Assembly: GCA_965206445.1 (NCBI GenBank)
Contig: CBDBJR010000002.1
Location: 2,108,001 to 2,172,000, forward strand
Reading direction: 5' to 3'
From: CBDBJR01 sp965206445
Lineage (GTDB): Bacteria > Pseudomonadota > Gammaproteobacteria > Arenicellales > Poriferihabitantaceae
Length of the DNA: 64,000 nucleotides
Shown: positions 1-7,510 of the stretch, piece by piece
Numbering within the stretch: position 1 is the stretch's first letter
How the letters are laid out: every line of letters starts with the position of its first letter
Position numbers and translations under genes: made by a program
The notes under the pieces: generated by a model
Database searches by the model: none
Told to the model about the DNA's origin: nothing
The model's input: only the letters and a program-made list of their open reading frames with translations

Positions 1-35
1 TATACTTGTTTGCTCGATATCAATTGGAGTTGACC

Positions 36-443
36 ATGCCCCGCATCGCTTACCGCAACCGGCTGATTTATCTCTTACTGGCCCTGTCCTGGCTGCTGCT
101 GTCGGCGCCGGGCGCGGCTGAACAGGTGGTCGGGCAGGGGGTGTTTACCGGCGCCAGCGGCCATACGACCAGTGGCAGCGTTCGGATCGTCAAAACCACA
201 GTCGGGTTCAGCCTAGTTCTGGGGCCGGACTTTTTTTTAGACGGCGCCCCGGACCCCAAGGTCGGATTCGGCAAACAAGGCGTGTATGACCGCCAATCGC
301 AACTCGACCACCTGCGAGCGAATCGCGGCCAACAGCGCTACGCGATTCCAGCTTCCGTGCCGGTCGAGACCTACGACGAAGTCTATATCTGGTGCGAGAA
401 GTACAGCGTCCCGCTGGGCGTGGCGGCAATCGAGCCGGGGTGA
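36..443 (+). CDS. Secreted DM13-domain protein
   Basis: A 135-residue protein that is almost entirely one DM13 domain behind an N-terminal signal peptide (basic MPRIAYRNR, hydrophobic core, AAE cleavage region at about residues 26-28). The C-terminal half has the family signature: a G-x-F-x-G segment, HTTSG, an FF-x-DG-APDP stretch, a YAIP strand and a final VYIWCEKYSVPLG block with the conserved Trp-Cys. DM13 domains are thought to take part in electron transfer or adhesion outside the cytoplasm; the substrate is unknown. I chose ATG 36 over TTG 6 because GGAG lies 6 nt upstream of it. It stands alone, with no partner gene in view on its right; its left neighbour is outside the window. Confidence 0.8.
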   Translation: MPRIAYRNRLIYLLLALSWLLLSAPGAAEQVVGQGVFTGASGHTTSGSVRIVKTTVGFSLVLGPDFFLDGAPDPKVGFGKQGVYDRQSQLDHLRANRGQQRYAIPASVPVETYDEVYIWCEKYSVPLGVAAIEPG

Positions 444-840
444 TTTGGCGGTCGCGTCAACGGCGCGGATACACCGCCGAATGCATGGTGTGCATAAGCG
501 CAGAAACGGTGTATAAGCTCAGAAACCTTTGGCACTCCGGCCCAAGAGGAGAGCCATGCAAATTCACCATGCCGGATACCGCATCCGGGGGTTTTACCGA
601 GCAGCCCGTTCAGGGCATGTCTGGGGGATGACTTCCAAACAGGCCAGGTTCCATGTGCCAAGGTGAGATTCCGGACGGTGATTGGGCCATGCGGCGGCCC
701 TCACCCCGCCAGGCGACAACCGGTATGGCCCGGCGGTATGGCTCGGCACAGGCTCACCGGGTGCACTTCGGGGTTGAAGCCACCGACTTATACACCGAAT
801 TGACATCGCCGCCGGCACTCGGTAGACTTCCCGTCCTGTT
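444..840. other. Intergenic stretch without a clear gene
   Basis: About 400 bp between the DM13 gene and tRNA-Leu. The only coding candidate is a 36-codon frame at 556-666 preceded by a good GAGGAG site, whose product has no recognisable feature. No hairpin-plus-T-run terminator is obvious after the DM13 gene. The tRNA promoter should lie in the last 60 bases, but I cannot pick it with confidence. Confidence 0.5.
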
Positions 841-927
841 GCCGAGGTGGCGGAATTGGTAGACGCGCTAGCTTCAGGTGCTAGTGAGCATTAGCTCGTG
901 GAGGTTCAAGTCCTCTCCTCGGTACCA
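841..927 (+). tRNA. tRNA-Leu (anticodon CAG)
   Basis: A class II tRNA with a long variable arm. Acceptor GCCGAGG pairs with CCTCGGT (one G-T pair), the anticodon stem CTAGC/GCTAG encloses loop TTCAGGT giving anticodon CAG, and the T arm holds GTTCAAGTC. The discriminator is A and CCA is encoded at 925-927. It reads CUG codons. It stands alone, with no tRNA neighbours. Confidence 0.95.
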
Positions 928-1249
928 CTGCACGCAGTCGCAGTGCATTGCCTCCATTGCCGGGGCCATTCAATACGGCATCCGCGCCAGTGTGAATGCA
1001 GTCGGCACCAACGCTCTGTCAGTTTGCCGGTCGGCGTGAAAGAAATCGCCTGAAAAGAGACGGCTGTGCCCCGGTGGGCCGAACGGCGATCAATCGTCGT
1101 CGGCATTGTGCACGGCATTGCGACAATCGACCCAGCCCGCCCCCGTTCGAGCACGCCCCGGTTGCAGCGAGGCGGCGGCGAAAACCGGGCCAATCTCCGC
1201 TATTGGGGGGCGCGCCGACTACCTGCCCCACGCCGGCGCCGGCAGCCGC
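928..1249. other. Intergenic stretch between tRNA-Leu and ogt
   Basis: About 320 bp with no supported gene. A short palindrome with CACTGC/GCAGTG arms starts right at the tRNA 3' end and could help 3' processing, but no T-run follows it. The long open frames here run antisense into ogt and lack family features, so I read them as a by-product of GC-rich composition. Confidence 0.45.
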
Positions 1250-1798
1250 TCAGCCCACAGCCTGGCGCTCGCTGCCGCTGACCTCCGGTTGGATGGCGCA
1301 TCCTTCATGCTGCAACAGCCAGCTTTTGCGCCCTTCCCCGCCGGCGTATCCGCGCAGCGCGCCGTCGCGGCCAATTACCCGGTGGCAGGGAATCACAATC
1401 GCAATCGGATTGCGCGCATTCGCATTGGCCGCAGCGCGCACCGCACGGGGGCGATGCAGCTGCTCGGCCAGGATGGTATAGGAGATCGACCGGCCGTGGG
1501 GGATGCGGCGCAGATGCTGCCAGACCGCTTGTTGGAACGGCGTGCCGCCGGTCGACAGCGGCAGGCCGTCGAAGGCATTCCGGTCACCGGAAAAATACCG
1601 CTGTAGACGCGGCGCGATGGCCAGATGATCGGCGGCGGTGCGGATGCGAAAGTCCCCATAGCGGCGACGCATCAACGCAGCCAGGCGTGCATCGTTGTCG
1701 GTAAAATCAAGATAGCACAGCGCCTGTTCGGTAAACAGCAGCGTCAGGCGACCGATTGGCGGCGGTGCGGCAAACGTATTTTTTAGCAGGGTGGTCAT
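1250..1798 (-). CDS. ogt: Methylated-DNA--[protein]-cysteine S-methyltransferase
   Basis: A suicide repair enzyme that moves the alkyl group from O6-methylguanine (and O4-methylthymine) to its own cysteine. At 182 residues it has the usual size. The active-site motif IPCHRVIG lies at about 136-143 with acceptor Cys138, preceded by the helix-turn-helix with its RAV arginine-finger segment (about 118-120) and followed by the GYAGG loop. Its ATG overlaps the stop codon of the upstream Ada-like gene (ATGA), so the two form a translationally coupled operon. Together they contain the zinc, AraC and methyltransferase modules that are one polypeptide in E. coli Ada. The identification is firm; calling it ogt rather than an adaB-type split Ada is a naming choice. 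Confidence 0.93.
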   Translation of the reverse strand: MTTLLKNTFAAPPPIGRLTLLFTEQALCYLDFTDNDARLAALMRRRYGDFRIRTAADHLAIAPRLQRYFSGDRNAFDGLPLSTGGTPFQQAVWQHLRRIPHGRSISYTILAEQLHRPRAVRAAANANARNPIAIVIPCHRVIGRDGALRGYAGGEGRKSWLLQHEGCAIQPEVSGSERQAVG

Positions 1799-2367
1799 AT
1801 TTTACCTCGACTTGATGTGCGCAGCCGGCTGGGAGAACAGGCAAACAGTTGATGGAAGGTCTGATTGAACTGCCGAATGCTGGTAAACCCCGCGGCATAC
1901 GCAATTTCCGTCATCGGCCGGTCGCTCTCGGTGATCAAGTGCCGCGCCCGCAGCGCCCGCCGATTGCGGGCAACCGACAACGGGCTGGCGCCGACGTGGC
2001 GCATGAATAAGCGCCGCAAATGGCGCGCGCCCACACCCAATCGGTCGGCAAACTGCTCGATCGGCTGGGTGTCCAGCGCCCCCGCCTCGATCAGCCGCAG
2101 CGCCCGGGTGACGGTGGTCATCGTGCCATTCCAGGCCGGGCTGTCGGGCGCCGATTCCGGTCGGCAGCGCAGGCAGGGGCGAAAACCGGCGGCCATTGCC
2201 GTTGCCGCGGTGGGATAAAAACAACAATTCGCGCGCTTCGGCGTGATGGCCGGGCAAACCGGCCGGCAAAAGATGCGGGTGGAGGTGACGGCAACAAAAA
2301 ACACGCCGTCCAGCCGCGCATCACGGCGCTCGATTGCTCGGTAGCATTGTTCGAATGACAGCGACAT
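1795..2367 (-). CDS. Ada-like methylphosphotriester sensor / AraC-family regulator
   Basis: 190 residues. Residues 1-75 are the Ada zinc-binding domain, with ligands Cys34, Cys38, Cys65 and Cys68 in FCRPVC and FRPCLRCRP. In E. coli Ada the first of these takes a methyl group from DNA phosphotriesters and thereby switches the protein to an activator. Residues 90-185 form an AraC-type double helix-turn-helix ending in AGFTSIRQFNQTFHQLF. No methyltransferase or AlkA glycosylase domain follows; the methyltransferase is the separate, overlapping ogt gene. I chose the ATG at 2367, which starts the MSLSFEQCY core; a 22-residue in-frame extension upstream looks like untranslated leader. It probably activates its own operon after methylation damage (inferred from E. 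coli Ada). Confidence 0.88.
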   Translation of the reverse strand: MSLSFEQCYRAIERRDARLDGVFFVAVTSTRIFCRPVCPAITPKRANCCFYPTAATAMAAGFRPCLRCRPESAPDSPAWNGTMTTVTRALRLIEAGALDTQPIEQFADRLGVGARHLRRLFMRHVGASPLSVARNRRALRARHLITESDRPMTEIAYAAGFTSIRQFNQTFHQLFACSPSRLRTSSRGKI

Positions 2368-2466
2368 AGCAGCAGTATGACTGCGTACGGCGGCCGATAC
2401 CGGCAAAATTCGGACGCGGTTATCGGCCGCCACAGCCGGCGCGGCTATCGTGCGCAGCCGTCGCCG

Positions 2467-3726
2467 TCAAGCGTCAGTGTACAGCGGAAAGCGTTCACAC
2501 AGGGCGATCACATCGGCTTTTACCCGCTCGATCACCGCCTCGTCGTCGAGCGCATCCAGTACGTCACAGATCCAGCCGGTGATCTCGTGCGCCTGCTCAA
2601 CGCCAAACCCGCGGGTTGTCATCGCCGGCGTGCCGATGCGCAGGCCACTGGTAACCGACGGCGGGTGCGGGTCGTCTGGCACCGCGTTTTTGTTGACTGT
2701 GATATTGGCCCGGCCAAGCGCCGCATCGGCGTCTTTGCCGGTGATGCCGTGGCTGACCAGGTCGAGCAGAAACAGATGGTTGTCGGTACCGCCGGAGACA
2801 ATGCGGTGGCCGCGCTGCTGAAAGGCAGCAACCATGGCCCTGGCATTGTCCAGCACCTGCTGCTGGTAGTGCTTGAATTCCGGCTGCGCGGCCTCCTTGA
2901 AGGCCACCGCCTTGGCGGCAATCACATGCATCAGCGGGCCGCCCTGGGTGCCGGGGAACACCAGTGAATTCAGCTTTTTGGTGATCTCCGGATTGGCTTT
3001 GGCCAGAATCATGCCGCCACGGGGGCCGCGCAGGGTTTTGTGGGTCGTGGTCGTACAGACATCGGCAATCTGCACCGGATTGGGGTAGTGGCCGGTAACC
3101 ACCAGGCCGGCGACATGCGCCATATCCACCAGCAGGAAGGCGCCAACCGCATCGGCAATGGTGCGGAATCGCTGCCAGTCCATGATGCGCGAATAGGCCG
3201 AAAACCCGGCGATGATCAGCTTTGGCCGGTGTGTCTGCGCCAGCTCCTCAACCTGCCGGTAATCGACTTCACCGGTGTCGGGGCTGAGCCCGTACTGCAC
3301 CGAGTGATAGATTTTCCCGGAAAAATTCACACTGGCGCCGTGGGTCAGGTGGCCGCCGTGGGCCAGACTCATGCCCAGTATCGTATCACCCGGCTGCAGC
3401 AGCGCCATGTACGCCGCCAGGTTGGCCGATGAGCCGGAGTGCGGCTGGACATTGGCATAGTCGGCGCCAAACAGCGCCTTGGCCCGCTCGATCGCCAAGT
3501 GCTCGGCGACATCGACAAACTGACAGCCGCCATAGTAGCGCCTGCCGGGGTAGCCTTCGGCATATTTGTTGGTCAACACGGAGCCCTGGGCCTGCAGCAC
3601 ACGCCGACTGGTAAAGTTTTCCGATGCAATCAGCTCGATGTGCTGCTGCTGCCGATTGAATTCATTTTGCATCGCCTGGCCGAGTTCGGGATCAAACTCT
3701 GCGATGCTGTCTGCTGTCTCAAACAT
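2467..3726 (-). CDS. glyA: Serine hydroxymethyltransferase
   Basis: A PLP enzyme interconverting serine plus tetrahydrofolate with glycine plus methylene-tetrahydrofolate, the main source of one-carbon units. 419 residues, close to the E. coli length. The PLP lysine is K230 in TTTTHKTLRGPRGG; SGSSAN (about 98-102) and the HxxGGHLTHG region also fit the family. Start ATG 3726 has GGAG 8 nt upstream and gives the expected N-terminus; the open frame continues upstream only by chance. Its leader is unusual: the first five codons and about 140 bp upstream recur at 7320-7475, and the leader contains 54 bp of queA-like sequence. nrdR, often next to glyA, is not in view. Confidence 0.97.
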   Translation of the reverse strand: MFETADSIAEFDPELGQAMQNEFNRQQQHIELIASENFTSRRVLQAQGSVLTNKYAEGYPGRRYYGGCQFVDVAEHLAIERAKALFGADYANVQPHSGSSANLAAYMALLQPGDTILGMSLAHGGHLTHGASVNFSGKIYHSVQYGLSPDTGEVDYRQVEELAQTHRPKLIIAGFSAYSRIMDWQRFRTIADAVGAFLLVDMAHVAGLVVTGHYPNPVQIADVCTTTTHKTLRGPRGGMILAKANPEITKKLNSLVFPGTQGGPLMHVIAAKAVAFKEAAQPEFKHYQQQVLDNARAMVAAFQQRGHRIVSGGTDNHLFLLDLVSHGITGKDADAALGRANITVNKNAVPDDPHPPSVTSGLRIGTPAMTTRGFGVEQAHEITGWICDVLDALDDEAVIERVKADVIALCERFPLYTDA

Positions 3727-3866
3727 GCCGGTTCTCCAGTAAGAAAAAAATCGTAACGATATTCGCCGCCGGTCGCACAGCGCCGAGGGCCGCAGGTGTT
3801 GGCGGCTGCCACGGTCCGGCGGGGGGTTAGTGTAACGCAATCGCTTGCGCCTGCGCCGGTTTGTTG
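3711..3866 (-). repeat. glyA 5' region, copy A of a 156-bp dispersed direct repeat
   Basis: Aligns without gaps to 7320-7475 at a constant offset of 3609, with roughly 21 mismatches by hand count. Identity is near perfect over the glyA start codon, ribosome-binding site and adjacent A-run, and decays toward the distal end. This copy holds the functional glyA start; the other holds only five glyA codons, so this is probably the parent. No terminal inverted repeats or target duplications mark it as a transposable element. Confidence 0.85.
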
Positions 3867-3909
3867 GCGCCCAATTGCACCAGCGCGGTCGCGTGGTTGA
3901 TGATCCGCT
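3856..3909 (-). pseudogene. Fragment of queA coding sequence in the glyA leader
   Basis: 54 bp matching queA positions 9318-9371 at 52 of 54 bases, ungapped and in the same orientation. Inside queA this codes for the segment RIIDHATALVQLGANKP, which aligns with other QueA proteins, so queA is the source. Here it lies about 130 bp upstream of the glyA start, abutting repeat copy A, and is not part of a gene. Confidence 0.8.
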
Positions 3910-3947
3910 TAAGCATTGCGCCATATACTCGTTTTTTTGCGGTGTTT

Positions 3948-4622
3948 TCAAGATGGCTTCCGCGCCGCCACGGTACCACTGCGCCACTCAGCGCAAATGG
4001 CCTCGGCATCAATGCGTTTGCGTAGTTGCGCGCGAATATCGCGCCAGCGAAAGCGGATAGAATTAATGACAATTTCCCGATCGAGGCGTTTGAATTCGTC
4101 GGTAACCGGCGCGGCGTCGATCAGTGCCTGTGGGCTGGTGCCAAATGCGTGGTCGCGGTCTCCAGCCAGCCGCCAATCGGTGGTGTCCGCGCGCAACGCA
4201 AACCGCTGTATTGCTTCTTGCTCGAGCCGGGGCACGTCGCAGCCATCAAAAGTGGCGCGCACCGCCTCGGTAAAACAGTATTGCGCCAGTGGCGCCAATG
4301 GAATCCCCCGCGCATCGCGAGCTACCGTCGCCACGGCAAATATGCTTAAATCAGCCAGGCATGCCGTGTAGGTGCGCCATTTTGCCGTATTCAATGACCC
4401 GGCAAAGGCCTTATCCTCAAAAATAACCCGATATTGGGTGCCCATGCGCGTCTTTAGGTAGCCATATAATGATACCTGGGCGACATACGCCGCACGTGTA
4501 TGCACGAATTCAACCAGGCGCTCGGTACTGTCGATGCGGCTTTGGTCGAAGCGTATTTTTACGATTCGCGCGATGGGCGATACGATTGAGGCAAAAATCT
4601 GCGAAAGCGGGAAAAATGGCAT
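3948..4622 (-). CDS. Conserved hypothetical protein
   Basis: 224 residues with coherent protein-like composition, which I recognise only as a conserved hypothetical family without assigned function. Visible features are a hydrophobic, basic N-terminus (about 1-25, possibly membrane-associating), a central segment YLKTRMGTQYRVIFEDKAF, and a C-terminal FRWRDIRAQLRKRID helix. No catalytic motif is evident. It diverges from the symporter genes across a 165-bp AT-rich gap that probably holds both promoters. The start at 4622 lacks a good ribosome-binding site, so it is tentative. A gene is likely; the function is unknown. Confidence 0.65.
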   Translation of the reverse strand: MPFFPLSQIFASIVSPIARIVKIRFDQSRIDSTERLVEFVHTRAAYVAQVSLYGYLKTRMGTQYRVIFEDKAFAGSLNTAKWRTYTACLADLSIFAVATVARDARGIPLAPLAQYCFTEAVRATFDGCDVPRLEQEAIQRFALRADTTDWRLAGDRDHAFGTSPQALIDAAPVTDEFKRLDREIVINSIRFRWRDIRAQLRKRIDAEAICAEWRSGTVAARKPS

Positions 4623-4787
4623 ATTTTTCTGTTTAAATCAGGGCAATTTTCTATATCCTATGCGCAATGGTATCGAGTTTGTTTGTCGCACCCGGATAAT
4701 TATGGTTTCATCGATATACAATACTGTCACTATTTGGGCCTTTGTTGGGCATTAAAACAAGTTGTCACTACTAATAGGAGAACTGGT

Positions 4788-5033
4788 ATGTCTGAAAATA
4801 ATACACATTGGAATAAAACCCGAAATCTGGCGTTTTGGGTATTGGGTCTCTGGTTTATCTTTTCTTTTGTCGTGCACTGGTTTGCGCGAAGCCTCAATGA
4901 GATTTCCTTTATTGGCTTTCCGCTCGGCTATTACATGGCAGTCCAGGGCTCACTGATGATTTTTGTCGCGCTGATCTTTTTCTTGAATTGGCGCCAGGAC
5001 AAAATCGACGATGAACACGGCATAGGCGAATAG
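4788..5033 (+). CDS. DUF4212 small subunit of sodium:solute symporter
   Basis: 81 residues with two hydrophobic spans (about 14-31 and 42-65) and the family pattern WNKTRNL, LWFIFSFVVHWFAR and FPLGYYMAVQGSL. Proteins of this family are encoded immediately before VC_2705-type symporters and are treated as their small subunit, as here: the next gene starts 12 nt after its stop. ATG 4788 has AGGAG at a 7-nt spacing; an upstream in-frame extension has no support. Confidence 0.9.
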   Translation: MSENNTHWNKTRNLAFWVLGLWFIFSFVVHWFARSLNEISFIGFPLGYYMAVQGSLMIFVALIFFLNWRQDKIDDEHGIGE

Positions 5034-5045
5034 AGAGGAATAACA

Positions 5046-6854
5046 ATGAAAGGCAATTTTATCGAAAATTTACCCAGGATATACGGTCTGTATACCGGCG
5101 GGTTTATCGCCTTTATCGCCATTATGGCGGTGTTCGAGCAGCTCGGCATGAGCGCCGAGTTGATCGGCATTCTGTTTGTGGCATTTACTATCGTCATCTA
5201 CGCGGGCATTGGTTATCTGTCGCGCACCATGCAAGTGGATGCCTATTATGTCGCGGGGCGCGAAGTACCGCCGGTATTCAACGGGATGGCAACAGCCGCG
5301 GACTGGATGTCCGGCGCATCGTTCGTGGCGTTGGCTGGGGGCATCTACTTTGGTGGCCACGGCTACCTCGCTCTGGTGGTCGGCTGGACCGGCGGTTACG
5401 TATTGGTCGCCGCCCTGATGGCGCCCTACCTGAGAAAGTTCGGCTGCTATACCGTGCCCGACTTTATCGGTACCCGCTACGGTGGCAATCTCGCGCGCTT
5501 TTTCGCGGTGGTTATTCTGGTGGTGGCTTCATTTACCTATGTGACCGCGCAAATCAACGCAACCGGTACGATTGCCTCGCGTGCGTTGCAAATCCCCTTT
5601 GAGGTGGGCGTGTGGTTTGGTTTGCTGGGTATTCTGTTGTGTTCGATGCTCGGGGGTATGCGCGCGGTGACCTGGACCCAGGTGGCGCAGTATATCGTAC
5701 TGATTATCGCCTACTTGACGCCGGTAATCTGGATGTCAAACACGCAAGGGTTTGGGTTGCTCCCCCACTTTGGCTATGGCGACGCGGTGATGCGGATTGC
5801 CGAGCTGGAGCAATCGGTCGGGGTCGGCGCGGCGGCTACCGAGAGTTTCAAGGGCGTGAAGGTACTCACCACATTGCACAATGACCCCGGCACCGGGCTG
5901 GCGGCGTGGAAGTTCGTGACCCTGGTATTGTGCATGATGGCGGGCACCGCCTCGCTGCCGCATATTCTGATGCGCTATTTCACCACCCCTTCGGTGCGCG
6001 CCGCGCGCAAGTCGGTTGCGTGGTCGCTGCTGTTTATCTTCCTGTTGTACTTTACAGCACCGGCGCTGGCGACCTTGACCAAGCTGCAAATTCTCGACCC
6101 GACCCTGGCAACGGGGATTATCGGCCAATCAATTGCCGAAGTCGGCGCCCTCGATTGGATCCAGAAATGGAGTAACGTGGGCATGCTGGCGATCTCCGAC
6201 AGCAACGGCAACGGCCTGCTCGAAATCAACGAGTTCTTTATGCGCGCTGATATCGTGGTACTGGCGACACCGGAAATCGCCGGGCTGCCTTACGTGGTCT
6301 CGGGCCTGGTTGCCGCGGGTGGCATGGCGGCCGCCATGTCGACCGCCGACGGCCTGCTGCTGGCGATCGCCAACGCACTCAGCCATGATCTGTACTACAA
6401 GATCATTGACCCGAATGCCGATACCAAACACCGTTTGATTGTTGCCCGCGTGTTATTGCTGGTGATCGGTGCGGCCGGTGCGGCGGTGGCAAGCTTGCAG
6501 CTCACCGGCATCCTCGGCTCGGTTGTGTGGGCATTCTGCTTTGCCTGCTCTGGCCTGTTCTTCCCACTGGTGCTCGGCATTTGGTGGAAACGCGCCAACC
6601 GCGCTGGGGCACTCGCGGGTATGATCGGCGGTTTTCTGGCTGGGGCTTTCTATCTGTACTATGTAAAATTTGCCGGTGGGGCGCCCTGGTATGGCATAGA
6701 TGATCTGCGTTTTGGCATTATCGGTATGCCGGTTAGCCTGTTGTTAATGATTGGGGTTAGTCTGGCGACAACGGCGCCCGATGCGGAAACTCAGGCGATG
6801 GTTGATGAGATCCGCAATCCTTCCGGAAAGGAAATACTCGATCAAAGCCACTAA
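5046..6854 (+). CDS. Sodium:solute symporter, VC_2705 subfamily (acetate/short-chain monocarboxylate permease-like)
   Basis: 602 residues with about 13 hydrophobic spans, of the SSS family and close to ActP. Visible family segments include YYVAGREVPPVFNGMATAAD near residue 65, LRKFGCYTVPDFIGTRYGG near 128, and SGLVAAGGMAAAMSTADGLL near 415. It should import an organic anion with sodium through the inner membrane; the substrate cannot be read from sequence. Between two membrane spans, residues about 385-396 (DSNGNGLLEINE) match the calcium-binding EF-hand loop spacing. It follows the DUF4212 gene by 12 nt with its own GAGGA site and is followed by a strong terminator. Confidence 0.92.
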   Translation: MKGNFIENLPRIYGLYTGGFIAFIAIMAVFEQLGMSAELIGILFVAFTIVIYAGIGYLSRTMQVDAYYVAGREVPPVFNGMATAADWMSGASFVALAGGIYFGGHGYLALVVGWTGGYVLVAALMAPYLRKFGCYTVPDFIGTRYGGNLARFFAVVILVVASFTYVTAQINATGTIASRALQIPFEVGVWFGLLGILLCSMLGGMRAVTWTQVAQYIVLIIAYLTPVIWMSNTQGFGLLPHFGYGDAVMRIAELEQSVGVGAAATESFKGVKVLTTLHNDPGTGLAAWKFVTLVLCMMAGTASLPHILMRYFTTPSVRAARKSVAWSLLFIFLLYFTAPALATLTKLQILDPTLATGIIGQSIAEVGALDWIQKWSNVGMLAISDSNGNGLLEINEFFMRADIVVLATPEIAGLPYVVSGLVAAGGMAAAMSTADGLLLAIANALSHDLYYKIIDPNADTKHRLIVARVLLLVIGAAGAAVASLQLTGILGSVVWAFCFACSGLFFPLVLGIWWKRANRAGALAGMIGGFLAGAFYLYYVKFAGGAPWYGIDDLRFGIIGMPVSLLLMIGVSLATTAPDAETQAMVDEIRNPSGKEILDQSH

Positions 6855-6874
6855 CCGGTGCTGACAAATTTGAA

Positions 6875-6903
6875 GGGGCAGGTTTTTCCTGCCCCTTTTT
6901 TTT
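6875..6903 (+). terminator. Rho-independent terminator of the symporter operon
   Basis: Perfect 8-bp stem GGGGCAGG/CCTGCCCC with a TTTTT loop followed by eight T residues, 20 bp after the symporter stop codon. Confidence 0.95.
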
Positions 6904-6952
6904 GCTTGACTTAAAAGACCTGCCTGCTTACCTGTTTTGATTGACGACTTAG

Positions 6953-7306
6953 ATGACCGGCCCACTCAATGCCTTTCCCCTGTGGATATTATTGCTGGAC
7001 TACGCCGCCGGCGTAGTGATGTGGACACTGATCGGTCGCACCGCGATGAATCTGTTTTTACCGGAAAATTCCGATTTTTTCTTTATGAAGGTGTTTGTCA
7101 AATCGACAAACCCCCTGCTGCGGTTATTTAAACCCGTTACCCCCCGTTTTTTACTGCCATTGGTCGTCCCTCTCTATGTCGCCTGGTTCTTTTTCCTGGC
7201 GCGTTTTTATGTAATGCCCTGGCTGCTTGGCTACTCCGTCATGGGGATGCTGTCATTCCCGCTGGAAAGTGAGGTCGCAAAAGCGCTATGGCAACTATTC
7301 CAATAG
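6953..7306 (+). CDS. Small inner-membrane protein of unknown function
   Basis: 117 residues with about three hydrophobic spans (near 8-30, 62-84 and 85-102) separated by basic loops, as in a small inner-membrane protein. I recognise no family. It lies after the symporter terminator, so it needs its own promoter; none is obvious and the ribosome-binding site is weak, which makes the start uncertain. Its 3' end abuts the displaced glyA repeat at 7320, which points antisense across this gene. Steady membrane-protein character argues that it is real. Confidence 0.6.
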   Translation: MTGPLNAFPLWILLLDYAAGVVMWTLIGRTAMNLFLPENSDFFFMKVFVKSTNPLLRLFKPVTPRFLLPLVVPLYVAWFFFLARFYVMPWLLGYSVMGMLSFPLESEVAKALWQLFQ

Positions 7307-7319
7307 AGACACCGCCATA

Positions 7320-7475
7320 CTGCTGTCTCAAACATGCCGGTTCTCCAGTAAGAAAAAAAGCGTAACGGTATTCGCCGCCGGTCGCACAGTGCCGAGGGCC
7401 GCAAGTGTCAGCGACTGCCCCGACCCGACAAGGGGTTGGTTTAACGCAACCGAGCGCGCCGGCACCGGTTTGTTG
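7320..7475 (-). repeat. Displaced glyA 5' region, copy B of the 156-bp repeat
   Basis: Copy of 3711-3866 carrying the glyA ribosome-binding site (CTGGAGAACC) and ATG at 7335 with the first five codons MFETA, after which the frame leaves glyA and stops after 34 codons antisense to the preceding gene. It fills much of the gap next to the 3' end of tgt. Its far end shares a 14-bp piece (GCACCGGTTTGTTG) with queA near 9316, tying it to the queA fragment seen in copy A. Confidence 0.85.
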
Positions 7476-7510
7476 CGCTCGCCAACGCCATACTTGCGCA
7501 CCGTCCGGTT

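Noticed and set aside
556..666. 36-codon frame behind a good GAGGAG ribosome-binding site
   Set aside because: No recognisable family, signal or membrane span, and no supporting neighbour; a single good ribosome-binding site is not enough at this length.
1106..1606. Long plus-strand open frame antisense to ogt
   Set aside because: Arg/Ala/Pro-rich composition typical of the reverse of a GC-rich gene, while ogt on the other strand has an intact active site.
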